From an uncultured Lachnospiraceae bacterium (GTDB lineage: Bacteria; Bacillota; Clostridia; Lachnospirales; Lachnospiraceae), in NCBI GenBank assembly GCA_910588965.1, contig CAJUSO010000021.1, positions 1 through 53,820 on the forward strand: 53,820 bases of DNA, read 5' to 3'. The notes under the pieces were generated by a model. It worked only from the letters and a program-made list of their open reading frames with translations, was not told where the DNA came from and searched no databases. Position 1 is the stretch's first letter; each line of letters begins with the position of its first letter. The position numbers and the translations under genes are program-made. This document shows positions 1 to 8,208 of the stretch, piece by piece.

Positions 1-49
1 CGTTCGCCTCACACGCGAGAGGTCATGGGTTCGAGCCCCATTGCTTCCA
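1..49 (+). tRNA. tRNA-Val (CAC), 3' part only
   Basis: Only the anticodon arm, variable loop, T arm and 3' acceptor strand lie in the window. The anticodon stem is 3-7 paired with 15-19 around the 7-base loop 8-14, giving anticodon CAC at 10-12 (valine, GUG codons). The T arm is ATGGG-TTCGAGC-CCCAT (25-41), followed by acceptor strand TGCTTCC and discriminator A. CCA is not encoded. The 5' half lies beyond the left edge, so the identity rests on the anticodon alone. Confidence 0.85.
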
Positions 50-68
50 TTTTTCATGCCCTAACCCA

Positions 69-104
69 CCCCCTGCGGCCATATGCACTGCCGCGGGGGG
101 TTTT
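69..104 (+). terminator. Rho-independent terminator after tRNA-Val
   Basis: CCCCC-T-GCGG (69-78) pairs with CCGC-G-GGGGG (91-100) around a 12-base loop and is followed by TTTT. The T run is on the plus strand, so it serves the tRNA transcript. addB converges on it from the other side. Confidence 0.85.
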
Positions 105-133
105 GCTTCCTCCTGCGCTAAGCAGCCGGCATG

Positions 134-3100
134 CTACCAGCCGCGCCCCATGCTCTCTTCCATCCGCTCCAGGATTTCCTCCTCATCCTTAATATCCTCC
201 AGCTTCCGGTACTCCCAGCCAGGGGAGGCAGGGTCAAACCCGCAGATGCCATGGTAGGGGCAGTAATCGCACCCTGTGCTATCCCCTAACCGGTAAGGCT
301 CTGCCCCAATTTCCCCGGCAAAAATCCTCCTGCCGATATCCCGTATCTTATGGTCTACATATTTTGAGAGGATTTGGAATTCCTCCTTTGCGGCGCGCTT
401 TGATTTTTTGCTGACGCTGGCGTCTTCTTCTTCCCCGGCAACCCCCTTCAGCTTCAGTTCCTCTAAAATTTTCTCCTGGATTTCCCTGTCGCTAAGTTCT
501 GGCTTCCCTTCTACCACTGGGTCGTCCAAATGGTAATAGTACATGCCACCAGGCAGCACTTCTTTCCCCGGGTATTTGCGTTTTAACAGTTCCACGGCAG
601 AATTCATGTAGACCACAAGCTGCAGCTGCAGCCCATGGTACAGGGACAGCAGCTGGAAATCCCGGTTGCCGGACTTATAATCCACGACCTTGACATAGAC
701 CTGATCCCCTTCCTTCTTCGTGTCAATCCGGTCAATCCTCCCCCGCAGGCGCATCTTCTCTTCCTCGCTCAAAATAAAGTTCACGGCATCCAAATTTTCT
801 GCAAAGGAAAAAGAAACCTCATAGCCTTCCGGGGCAAAATGGCTGGCCCTCATCTGTTCTGCAACCGTTTCCACCGTCCGTTTCAGAATCCGTTTCATCC
901 GCTCCACCAGGTATGCCGTCCGGGCTTCTTTCAGCAGAAGGCTGCCCACCCCTGTGCCCAAGGCTTTCTCCACAGCCTGCGCTATCAATTCTTCTTCCAC
1001 ATCCCCTGGCACGTCAAACCACTGGTAGCCAGCCTGCTCTAGGGCTTTGGAATAATACTCCAAGGCCTCATGGAACATATTCCCCATATCCACTGGGGCA
1101 AATTCCCCCAGGCTGCGCTCTTCCAGCTTTAGGCCATACTGGAGGAAATGGCCGAAGGCACAGGCGCTGAACTGCTCCAGCCTGGTGACGCTGTTTTCTA
1201 ACACTTTTCCGTATAAAGCCCTGGTAACCTCCGCGCCCATAGGCTTTGCATGGTATTGGTAAAAGGCAGCCTCCAGGAAAAGGGGGATTTTCTCCCGCCA
1301 GCCCTCCTGTGCCATATACCATTGGTACAGCCCCCGCCATACAGGGCGTACCTTCCCCTCCTTCGCCACTTTCAAGCCTTCCACGAAGTACCTTAGGCTG
1401 CTCTTGGGGGTAATTATCTGCTGCAGGCCAAACCCGTCCCTTCCGTTCCCCTCCTCCACACGGACAGGCCTTATATGGGGGAACATTTTCTGTAAGATCC
1501 CCACAAGATAGGATTTCCTGGCTTCCTTCCCATCCTGGCTGGCCCGGAACCAAGTAACATAGAGACGTTCAGATGGCTTCGTCAGGTTCAGGTACAGATA
1601 AAACCGCTGGATAAAGCTCCGCTCCCGGTCTGTAGGCGCCAGCTCTATGCCATGGGCGGCAAAGCATTCCCGGTCAGACTGGGAGATAATGCCCCCATGC
1701 TCTGGCGCCTTGGGAATCAGCCCATCATTTACCCCTGCAAAAAACAAGGCTTTGATATCCGACAGGCGTGTCCTTTCAATATCACCGAACACAACCCTGT
1801 CGTAACCTGGCGGGATGATGCCCACCGCCGCAGCTTCCAGCCCTGCCTCCATCATCTCCCGGTATTCCCGGACCCCCATCTGCTCCTCCCCCAGCAGCTC
1901 CACCACCTTATCCAGAAGATCCATGACAATCCGGTAAATCTGGGCATATTCCTTTGCCAGGGCCTGCTCCCCTTCCTGTGCAAACCGTTCCTCATACCCA
2001 GCTAGCTGCCCCTCAATATCCAGCCCATACATCAGCCCATAGAGGGCCCTAGATTGCTCCAGCACCGTATGGAACTGCCCCCCTTCCTTCCGGAAAGCCT
2101 CCCTAAGCGGCGCAAACTGCGTGGCTAGCTGCTCCCGCATGCGGTTGATTTCCCCTAATTCCCCCGCATCCTGCGCACAGCCCCTGCGCACCCATGGCTC
2201 CTGCCATCTCTGAAATCCCCGGACGCCTTCTGACAGCAGGTAATTTTCCAGCAAATCCACTTCCTCTATGGCAAACCCAGACAGCCCGCAGCGCAGGTAG
2301 CCCAGCACCGCCTCATAAGAAAAATCCTGCTCCACCAGATACAGGGCCTGCCGCAGGAATTCCGCCATTGGATGGAATACAATGTTTTTCTTGGTATCTA
2401 AAAATAAGGGGATCTGGTAAGCGCCAAAAATCTCCTTGGCATAATTCCCATACATTTCCACATCGCCGCATACAACGGCAATGTCTTTGTAGCGGTATGC
2501 CCCTCCACGCACCAACTCCCTGATTTCCCTGGCAATAAAATGCAGTTCCTGCCTGGGGGTTGGCAGGGAATAAAGGGAAATCCCTCCCTCTGCCTCCGCT
2601 TTCCCTGCCTGCACAGCCTCTGCCGAAGCCGCTTTCCCTGCCTGCCTGGCCTCTGCTGGGTTGGCCTCCCCTGCCTGTACGGCCTCTGCCGAAGCCGCTT
2701 TCCCTGCCTGCCTGGCCTCTGCTGGGTTGGCCTCCCCTGCCTGCACGGCCTCTGCCGAAGCCGCTTTCCCTTGCATAACCTCTGCCGAAGCCGCCTTCCC
2801 TGCTTGCTGCCCTGGGTAGGCCTTCTGCTTGGGGCGGAACAGGTTCTGCTCCAGCCACAGCAGGGACGGCGCATGGCAAAACCGGCTGCTACTGCTATGG
2901 GACACCCAATGGGGCTCCTTGGCCTCAATCCGGTTCTCCCTAGCTATCCGCAGCAGGGAGCTGATGGTCTTTTTGCTCATATAAAACAATTCCTGGACGC
3001 CTATGGTATGGTATGGATCCTCCCGGTTATCCAGTGTCACAGTCACCAAAATCTCGTCTGTCACCCTTAGCAGCGTTTCCAATAAATGGTACTGCACAGG

Positions 3101-3724
3101 GGTAAATCCCGTAAACCCATCCAGCACAATCACCGCGTCCCTGAGGATTTTTGACTGCCCGGCCACCTGCGCCAGTACTTCCAGCAATTCCTCAGCCATA
3201 ATGAATTTCCCCTCTATACAGTCCACAAACCCTTGGTACATGGCCTGGATATCTTGGATTTTATAACGGAACAACGGAGCCTGCCCCTCGTCCTGGATAA
3301 AAGCGTCCAGCTGCCCTGGCGTAATCCGGTACTGGGCCAGTTCCGAAATCACGGACTTCACTTCACTGATATATCCCGTCCGTTTCATATTTGCCTTCAG
3401 GAGCCTAAGCTTCCCCTGCTGCTCTTGTGCCACGCGCCGCAGCAGAAGGTTCTTCCCTGTTTCCTCCAAAATGCGGATGTCCCCTATCCCCAATTCATCG
3501 AAAATCCGATAGGCAAGGCGGGGAAAGCTTACTACATCCACGTTCATAATGCTGTGGCTTTCCTGGCGCATCACCAGTTCCCTCTGCGTCTGCATGGTAA
3601 ACTGCTCCGGCACCAGGACAAAAAAAGCCTTCTCTTGGTGTGCTTTCGATTCCTTTAACACCTTTTTATATACATAATCTGATTTCCCGCTGCCTGACGC
3701 CCCGAAAACCAACTGCAAAGACAT
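134..3724 (-). CDS. addB: AddB, ATP-dependent helicase/nuclease subunit B
   Basis: AddB is one subunit of the AddAB helicase-nuclease (RecBCD counterpart), which resects double-strand breaks in the cytoplasm for RecA loading. The protein is 1196 aa, close to the family's usual ~1160. Walker A GASGSGKS is at residues 8-15. The C-terminal RecB-type nuclease has the VVDYKSG motif. The four cysteines expected for the 4Fe-4S cluster are present: one in the 'SACAFG' segment and three in CDYCPYHGIC near the C terminus. I chose the ATG at 3724 because GGAAGGAGG lies just upstream; an in-frame ATG at 3796 has no such site. Residues ~304-378 hold an Ala/Gln/Gly-rich 11-residue tandem repeat, reported separately. 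addA, normally next to addB, is not adjacent: downstream is a tRNA, upstream is arr 55 bp away. Confidence 0.95.
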   Translation of the reverse strand: MSLQLVFGASGSGKSDYVYKKVLKESKAHQEKAFFVLVPEQFTMQTQRELVMRQESHSIMNVDVVSFPRLAYRIFDELGIGDIRILEETGKNLLLRRVAQEQQGKLRLLKANMKRTGYISEVKSVISELAQYRITPGQLDAFIQDEGQAPLFRYKIQDIQAMYQGFVDCIEGKFIMAEELLEVLAQVAGQSKILRDAVIVLDGFTGFTPVQYHLLETLLRVTDEILVTVTLDNREDPYHTIGVQELFYMSKKTISSLLRIARENRIEAKEPHWVSHSSSSRFCHAPSLLWLEQNLFRPKQKAYPGQQAGKAASAEVMQGKAASAEAVQAGEANPAEARQAGKAASAEAVQAGEANPAEARQAGKAASAEAVQAGKAEAEGGISLYSLPTPRQELHFIAREIRELVRGGAYRYKDIAVVCGDVEMYGNYAKEIFGAYQIPLFLDTKKNIVFHPMAEFLRQALYLVEQDFSYEAVLGYLRCGLSGFAIEEVDLLENYLLSEGVRGFQRWQEPWVRRGCAQDAGELGEINRMREQLATQFAPLREAFRKEGGQFHTVLEQSRALYGLMYGLDIEGQLAGYEERFAQEGEQALAKEYAQIYRIVMDLLDKVVELLGEEQMGVREYREMMEAGLEAAAVGIIPPGYDRVVFGDIERTRLSDIKALFFAGVNDGLIPKAPEHGGIISQSDRECFAAHGIELAPTDRERSFIQRFYLYLNLTKPSERLYVTWFRASQDGKEARKSYLVGILQKMFPHIRPVRVEEGNGRDGFGLQQIITPKSSLRYFVEGLKVAKEGKVRPVWRGLYQWYMAQEGWREKIPLFLEAAFYQYHAKPMGAEVTRALYGKVLENSVTRLEQFSACAFGHFLQYGLKLEERSLGEFAPVDMGNMFHEALEYYSKALEQAGYQWFDVPGDVEEELIAQAVEKALGTGVGSLLLKEARTAYLVERMKRILKRTVETVAEQMRASHFAPEGYEVSFSFAENLDAVNFILSEEEKMRLRGRIDRIDTKKEGDQVYVKVVDYKSGNRDFQLLSLYHGLQLQLVVYMNSAVELLKRKYPGKEVLPGGMYYYHLDDPVVEGKPELSDREIQEKILEELKLKGVAGEEEDASVSKKSKRAAKEEFQILSKYVDHKIRDIGRRIFAGEIGAEPYRLGDSTGCDYCPYHGICGFDPASPGWEYRKLEDIKDEEEILERMEESMGRGW
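2600..2811 (-). repeat. 33-bp coding minisatellite inside addB
   Basis: The segment encodes about six 11-residue units of two alternating types, QAGKAASAEAV and QAGEANPAEAR. The 66-bp pair occurs twice almost unchanged, with degenerate units at both ends. The reading frame is kept. It lies well after the Walker A region, in what is probably a surface linker. Confidence 0.9.
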
Positions 3725-3779
3725 AATTTTCCTCCTTCCCTGGTAATGGCCTGCCCTGATAGGGACAGCCCAAATCCCC

Positions 3780-4190
3780 CTATTCGATTGCCCCAATCCC
3801 CATACGTTCCAGCCTTTCCAGATTTTCCCTCATGTTCTGCAATACCTCCGGGGAATGCCCCGTCCAGCCGACTACCTCCCCCACAATCTTCAAAGGGGAC
3901 TGTGTACGGTAAGACTTTGTCGGATTGCCAGGAAATTTCTTATCTGTCACGTTCGGGTCATCTTCGAATTCCCCCGTCGGCTCCACGACATAAATCCTCT
4001 GTTCCCCGTCCCCAGCCGCTAATTCCGCACCCCAGACAGCCGCATCCAGCGTCCCTGCAAAATAAACATATCTTGCCACCCTGTCGGCATAGTTGGACAC
4101 AAAACCTTTTTCCAAAAAATCACCTGTTCCCAAATCCGCCTTGGTCCCATGGAAAAACGAACCTGGGCTGAATGTTATCTTCCCATCCAC
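3780..4190 (-). CDS. arr: NAD(+)--rifampin ADP-ribosyltransferase (Arr)
   Basis: Arr enzymes transfer ADP-ribose from NAD to the C23 hydroxyl of rifamycins and so inactivate the drug; they are small soluble proteins of about 140 aa. Family signatures are present in order: FFHGTKADLGTGDFLEKGF, then YVYFAGTLDAAVWGAELA, then YVVEPTGEFEDDPN, then KKFPGNPTKSYRT. I place the start at the GTG at 4190 (136 aa): GGAAGGAGG ends 7 nt before it. The ATG at 4214 in the same frame has no ribosome site and falls at the predicted transcription start. It lies 55 bp upstream of addB in the same orientation and has its own promoter, so addB could be read from it. No transposase or integron sequence is next to it, so it looks chromosomal. 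Confidence 0.93.
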   Translation of the reverse strand: MDGKITFSPGSFFHGTKADLGTGDFLEKGFVSNYADRVARYVYFAGTLDAAVWGAELAAGDGEQRIYVVEPTGEFEDDPNVTDKKFPGNPTKSYRTQSPLKIVGEVVGWTGHSPEVLQNMRENLERLERMGIGAIE

Positions 4191-4223
4191 TTTAAAACCT
4201 CCTTCCAAACCCATCGGGCTATA

Positions 4224-4252
4224 ATGCTATTTTAAGTTATTTTACATTTCAA
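4224..4252 (-). promoter_or_regulatory. Probable sigma-A promoter of arr
   Basis: On the minus strand TTGAAA (4247-4252), a 17-bp spacer and TAGCAT (4224-4229). This predicts transcription start near 4217, about 27 nt before the GTG start. Confidence 0.5.
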
Positions 4253-4424
4253 ATCAATAAATAAACGCCATCATCTGCCTGCATTTTTCCCGCATCCATT
4301 TTTCAAAAAATCACGGAGTGATTTCCGTTGCTGCTTTACATAACACGGTCTTTCCTGTAAAAGGACAAAACGGGCAAGCACGCTTCAACTCCCCTATCCC
4401 CTCAAAACACAGTCTTTCCTATAA

Positions 4425-4470
4425 GATAAAAAAACAGGGAAAATAGCTTTTTCTTGCTATCCTCCCTGTT
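4425..4470 (-). terminator. Rho-independent terminator of groESL
   Basis: On the minus strand AACAGGGAGGATAGC pairs with GCTATTTTCCCTGTT around an AAGAAAAA loop and is followed by TTTTTTA. It lies 78 bp past the groEL stop. Confidence 0.88.
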
Positions 4471-4547
4471 GCTTTGTATTCTGTTCTGCTTCCTGCCAGG
4501 CAGCCTGTGCCTGGAAATAGCGCCCTGCGGTTCTTAGCCGTATGGGA

Positions 4548-6173
4548 TTACATCATCCCCATCCCGCCTGCGCCGCCTGCCGGCATTGCAGGAGCCTCTT
4601 CCTTAATGTTGGCAACAACAGACTCGGTTGTCAGTAAGGTGGACGCCACAGAGGTTGCGTTCTGCAATGCGCTCCTGGTTACCTTTACCGGATCCAGGAT
4701 ACCTGCGTCTACCATATTCACATATTCTTCCTTTGTTGCATCAAACCCAACGCCTGCTTCGGATTCCTTAACCTTGTTGATGATAACGGCGCCTTCTAAG
4801 CCTGCGTTTGCTACAATATAGTACAGCGGGGATTCCAGGGCTTTCAGGATTACCTTTGCGCCTGTCTTCTCATCGCCCTCCAGGGTCTCAGCCAATGCAG
4901 CAACTTCCTTGGCTGCATGGATATATGCGGAACCGCCGCCTGCAATAATGCCTTCTTCTACGGCAGCCCTGGTGGAGTTCAGGGCATCCTCCATGCGCAG
5001 CTTGCTCTCTTTCATCTCCGTCTCCGTTGCTGCGCCTACGCGGATGACTGCCACGCCGCCAGCCAGCTTTGCAAGCCTTTCCTGTAATTTCTCTTTGTCA
5101 AATTCAGAGGTAGTCTCTTCAATCTGTGCGCGGATCTGTGCAACCCTTGCTGCAATAGCGTCCTTGTCGCCTACGCCGTCTACGATAATGGTATTTTCCT
5201 TCTGTACCTTTACAGATTTTGCACGGCCTAACTGATCCATTGTCGTCTCTTTCAGATCCAGGCCCAATTCCTCAGAAACCACCTGGCCGCCTGTGAGGAT
5301 GGCAATATCCTCTAACATAGCCTTCCTCCTGTCGCCATAGCCTGGGGCCTTCACTGCCACTACGTTAAAGGTGCCGCGCAGCTTATTTACAATTAAGGTC
5401 GTCAGGGCTTCGCCCTCTACATCCTCAGCAATAATCAGCAGCCTGGACCCGGACTGTACTACCTGCTCCAGTAATGGAAGGAGTTCCTGGATATTGCTGA
5501 TCTTCTTATCTGTAATCAGGATATATGGGTCATCCAGCACAGCTTCCATCTTATCCATATCTGTTGCCATATAAGCGGAAATATACCCACGGTCAAACTG
5601 CATGCCCTCTACCAAATCCAGCTCTGTCTGCATGGTCTTGGATTCCTCAATGGTGATGACGCCATCGTTGGAAACCTTCTCCATCGCATCGGATACAAGT
5701 GTCCCAACCTCGTCATCCCCTGCGGAAATAGCTGCCACCTTGGCAATCTGGTCTTTGCTGTCTACCTTGCGGCTCATGGCTGCAATAGCTTCTACCGCCT
5801 TATCCGTGGCTTTCTTCATGCCGCGCCTTAATACGATTGGGTTGGCGCCTGCCTCTAAGTTCTTCATGCCCTCTTTGATCATTGCCTGTGCCAGGACAGT
5901 TGCTGTGGTGGTCCCGTCCCCAGCCACGTCATTGGTCTTGGTAGCCACTTCCTTCACCAGCTGGGCGCCCATGTTCTCAAAAGCGTCTTCCAGTTCAATT
6001 TCCTTTGCGATGGTTACGCCGTCATTCGTAATCAACGGTGCGCCAAAGGACTTATCCAATACTACGTTCCTCCCCTTGGGGCCCAAGGTAACCCTTACGG
6101 TATCTGCTAATTTATCTACACCAGCTTCCAATGCTTTTCTGGCTTCTGTGCCATATTTTAATTCCTTTGCCAT
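4548..6173 (-). CDS. groEL: GroEL, 60 kDa chaperonin
   Basis: GroEL is the ATP-driven cytoplasmic double-ring folding chamber that works with the GroES lid. The protein is 541 aa, the usual length. It starts MAKELKYG, has the ATP-site region GDGTTTATVLAQAM, and ends in the typical Gly/Met tail (GGAGGMGMM). The ATG at 6173 is chosen because AAGGAGA lies 8-9 nt upstream; an upstream in-frame ATG would add a 27-residue extension not found in GroEL. It is the second gene of the CIRCE-controlled groES-groEL operon, 139 bp after groES, and is followed by a strong terminator. Confidence 0.99.
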   Translation of the reverse strand: MAKELKYGTEARKALEAGVDKLADTVRVTLGPKGRNVVLDKSFGAPLITNDGVTIAKEIELEDAFENMGAQLVKEVATKTNDVAGDGTTTATVLAQAMIKEGMKNLEAGANPIVLRRGMKKATDKAVEAIAAMSRKVDSKDQIAKVAAISAGDDEVGTLVSDAMEKVSNDGVITIEESKTMQTELDLVEGMQFDRGYISAYMATDMDKMEAVLDDPYILITDKKISNIQELLPLLEQVVQSGSRLLIIAEDVEGEALTTLIVNKLRGTFNVVAVKAPGYGDRRKAMLEDIAILTGGQVVSEELGLDLKETTMDQLGRAKSVKVQKENTIIVDGVGDKDAIAARVAQIRAQIEETTSEFDKEKLQERLAKLAGGVAVIRVGAATETEMKESKLRMEDALNSTRAAVEEGIIAGGGSAYIHAAKEVAALAETLEGDEKTGAKVILKALESPLYYIVANAGLEGAVIINKVKESEAGVGFDATKEEYVNMVDAGILDPVKVTRSALQNATSVASTLLTTESVVANIKEEAPAMPAGGAGGMGMM

Positions 6174-6312
6174 GATTATCTGTCTCCTTCTATTCTCTGA
6201 AATTTTGGGTCCTACTGCCTGGCATGCCGGACAATCCCTGCCTTTACCAAGCAAAACTCCTAATCCTTCTTGCTTTCCCTAAAGCAGAAGCCCGCCGGAA
6301 AAACTCGCTTCC

Positions 6313-6600
6313 TTAAGCCTCTACGACTGCCAGGATGTCATTCTGCTTTACAATGATATATTCATTCCCATCAAGCTTTACTTCGTTCCCTGCATATTTG
6401 GAGTAGATTACCTTATCCCCTTCCTTTACCTGCATCGTCACTTCCTTGCCATCCACAGTCCCGCCAGGCCCTACGGCAACTACTTCTGCCTCCTGCGGCT
6501 TCTCCTGTGCGCTTCCTGTTAAGATAATGCCTGACTTCGTCGTCTCCTCTGCCTCGCATTGCTTCAATACAACTCTGTCTCCTAATGGTACTAATTTCAT
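6313..6600 (-). CDS. groES: GroES, 10 kDa co-chaperonin
   Basis: GroES is the heptameric lid of the GroEL chamber. The protein is 95 aa, the normal length, beginning MKLVPLGDRVVLKQ. The mobile loop segment (EETTKSGIILTGSAQEKPQ) and the GDKVIYSKYAGNEVK segment are recognisable. AAGGAGG lies 6 nt before the ATG. It is first in the operon, 54 bp downstream of a CIRCE operator, so heat-shock control by HrcA is expected; hrcA itself is not in the window. Confidence 0.99.
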   Translation of the reverse strand: MKLVPLGDRVVLKQCEAEETTKSGIILTGSAQEKPQEAEVVAVGPGGTVDGKEVTMQVKEGDKVIYSKYAGNEVKLDGNEYIIVKQNDILAVVEA

Positions 6601-6653
6601 CGCAATTCCTCCTTATTGGGCATTCTCTGTCCTATCATTCTCTTATTGGGTTA

Positions 6654-6680
6654 TTAGCACTCGTTAGTGTCGAGTGCTGA
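6654..6680. promoter_or_regulatory. CIRCE operator (HrcA site)
   Basis: TTAGCACTC, a 9-base spacer and GAGTGCTGA. This matches the CIRCE consensus TTAGCACTC-N9-GAGTGCTAA except for one base in one arm. It lies between the groES promoter and start codon. A further half site GAGTGCTAA (minus strand, about 6698-6706) overlaps the -10 region. Confidence 0.95.
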
Positions 6681-6694
6681 TTGCCTATGTACAT

Positions 6695-6723
6695 AATTTA
6701 GCACTCTCTATTTTCTTTGTCAA
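6695..6723 (-). promoter_or_regulatory. Sigma-A promoter of groES-groEL
   Basis: On the minus strand TTGACA (6718-6723), a 17-bp spacer and TAAATT (6695-6700). The spacer and -10 contain an extra CIRCE half site; the full CIRCE begins 15 bp downstream. Confidence 0.8.
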
Positions 6724-6798
6724 TATCCAATTTTACATTTAATAAAAAGTTTATATTTTTTATCTGAAGGTTATGATTGCCATCCTATGGCGCTGGTC

Positions 6799-7293
6799 CT
6801 ATTGGGGGGATTTATCCTCCGTACCTTCGAGAGGATGCTCTTTGATATATTGCTCCATAATGGCCGCTGCCATACGGACTAATTTCTTGCAGGGGCGCTT
6901 TTTGTAGTATTCTTCAGTCCGGCTCTCTGGCACAGGCTCATCCCGCTTCCGGGTAAGCCCTAATAACTCCCGGCAGACGATGGATCCATTTTCTGCCTCA
7001 TATGCCTTGGCCAGCTGCTGTATCCTGGCGTAATGCTCCTTTTTGCCCTGGGCGTCCCCCGGCTTTTCATATCCGTACAGCATCCCTGCCACCAAAAACA
7101 TCCCGCTGGCCGCCCCGCAGACTTCCCGCAGCCTGCCCATCCCCCCGCCGAAGGATGAGCTAAGCCTGGCGGCCGTTTTCCCATCCATCCCATGGAGATC
7201 TGAAAAAGCCAGGAATACTGCCTGGGTGCAATTATACCCATTTAAAAAATTTTCTTCTGCTTTTTGCCCGTATTTGCTGTTTCCGTAATCCAT
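6799..7293 (-). CDS. C_GCAxxG_C_C family protein
   Basis: This 164-aa protein belongs to the C_GCAxxG_C_C family of small cysteine-motif proteins common in anaerobes; their biochemical role is unsettled, with redox or metal binding usually assumed. The signature cysteines are visible: NCTQAV near residue 22, then FGGGMGRLREVCGAASG (the GCAxxG core as CGAASG), then CRELLG and RPCKKLV. No signal peptide or membrane segment is seen, so it is probably cytoplasmic. AGGAGG precedes the ATG by 6 nt. It follows nadC by 60 bp in the same direction without a visible terminator, so it is probably the last gene of a nadB-nadC transcript; this suggests but does not show a link to NAD metabolism. Confidence 0.88.
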   Translation of the reverse strand: MDYGNSKYGQKAEENFLNGYNCTQAVFLAFSDLHGMDGKTAARLSSSFGGGMGRLREVCGAASGMFLVAGMLYGYEKPGDAQGKKEHYARIQQLAKAYEAENGSIVCRELLGLTRKRDEPVPESRTEEYYKKRPCKKLVRMAAAIMEQYIKEHPLEGTEDKSPQ

Positions 7294-7353
7294 CCCTGCC
7301 TCCTAACCCAAACTGCCCCTGATACTGCCTCCCCATGCCGTCTTACCCTCATG

Positions 7354-8208
7354 CTATACCGCATGGAGGTTTTTCAGCGAGATGTCCAAAATCGGCGCAG
7401 AATGGGTCAAAGCGCCGCTGGAGATGTAATCCACGCCCAAGGAAATATAATGGGCAATGTTCTCCTTTGTGACGTTCCCAGAAATCTCAATCTCTGCCTT
7501 CCCGCCAATGGCTGCAACCGCCTTCTGCATCTCTTCCACGCCCATATTATCCAGCATAATGATGTCTGCCCCGGCTTCTACGGCCTCCTGCACCATTTCC
7601 AAGGTCTCGCACTCCACTTCAATCTTGCGTACAAAGGGGGCGTATTCTTTGGCCATCTGTACCGCCTCCTTCACGCCCCCGGCTGCCCCGATATGGTTAT
7701 CCTTTAAAAGGACGCCGTCCGATAGGTTATAGCGGTGGTTATAGCCTCCCCCTACCTTTACAGAATATTTCTCAAAAATCCGCATATTCGGCGTTGTCTT
7801 CCTGGTATCCAGCAGTTTCACGCCGCTTCCCTCCAGCAATGCGGCAATGGAATGGGTATACGTTGCAATCCCGCTCATGCGCTGCAGGTAATTCAGCGCC
7901 GTCCGCTCCCCAGAGAGGATAGCCCGGATATCCCCGGTTACCGTGCCAATCAAATCCCCTTTCTTTACCGGATCCCCATCCGTAAAATGGAACACCACAG
8001 ACACCTCCCCGTCCAGCAGCTCAAATACCCGGCGGAATACAAAAAGCCCTGCCAAGATGCCATCCTGCTTGCAGAGCAGCTGCGCTTCCCCCTTCTGGGC
8101 ATGGGGCATCACAGAGTTTGTAGTCACGTCCTCACTGGAAATATCCTCCTGCAAAGCCTGCAGGATCAATTTATCCGCATTTAATCCCATGGTTATTTTG
8201 TTGTTCAT
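7354..8208 (-). CDS. nadC: Nicotinate-nucleotide pyrophosphorylase (quinolinate phosphoribosyltransferase)
   Basis: NadC converts quinolinate and PRPP to nicotinate mononucleotide, CO2 and pyrophosphate, the step that joins de novo NAD synthesis to the shared pathway. The protein is 284 aa, the usual size. Family motifs include EDISSEDVTT near the N terminus, GERTALNYLQRMSGIAT, LLDTRKTTPNMR, VKVGGGYNHRYNLSDG, LLKDNH, and the C-terminal EISGNVT. The ATG at 8208 has AAAGGAGA about 10 nt upstream. It overlaps the end of nadB by 38 nt, so translation of the two is probably coupled. Confidence 0.98.
   Translation of the reverse strand: MNNKITMGLNADKLILQALQEDISSEDVTTNSVMPHAQKGEAQLLCKQDGILAGLFVFRRVFELLDGEVSVVFHFTDGDPVKKGDLIGTVTGDIRAILSGERTALNYLQRMSGIATYTHSIAALLEGSGVKLLDTRKTTPNMRIFEKYSVKVGGGYNHRYNLSDGVLLKDNHIGAAGGVKEAVQMAKEYAPFVRKIEVECETLEMVQEAVEAGADIIMLDNMGVEEMQKAVAAIGGKAEIEISGNVTKENIAHYISLGVDYISSGALTHSAPILDISLKNLHAV

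Noticed and set aside
2313..2928. Long Arg/Gly-rich alternative frames over the addB repeat
   Set aside because: By-products of the 33-bp tandem repeat, whose length divisible by three keeps every frame open.
4253..4424. Small gene or RNA in the arr-groEL gap
   Set aside because: Only two imperfect copies of an ACACGGTCTTTCCTGTAA-like sequence and a short AATCAC/GTGATT hairpin are seen; no frame or promoter supports a gene.
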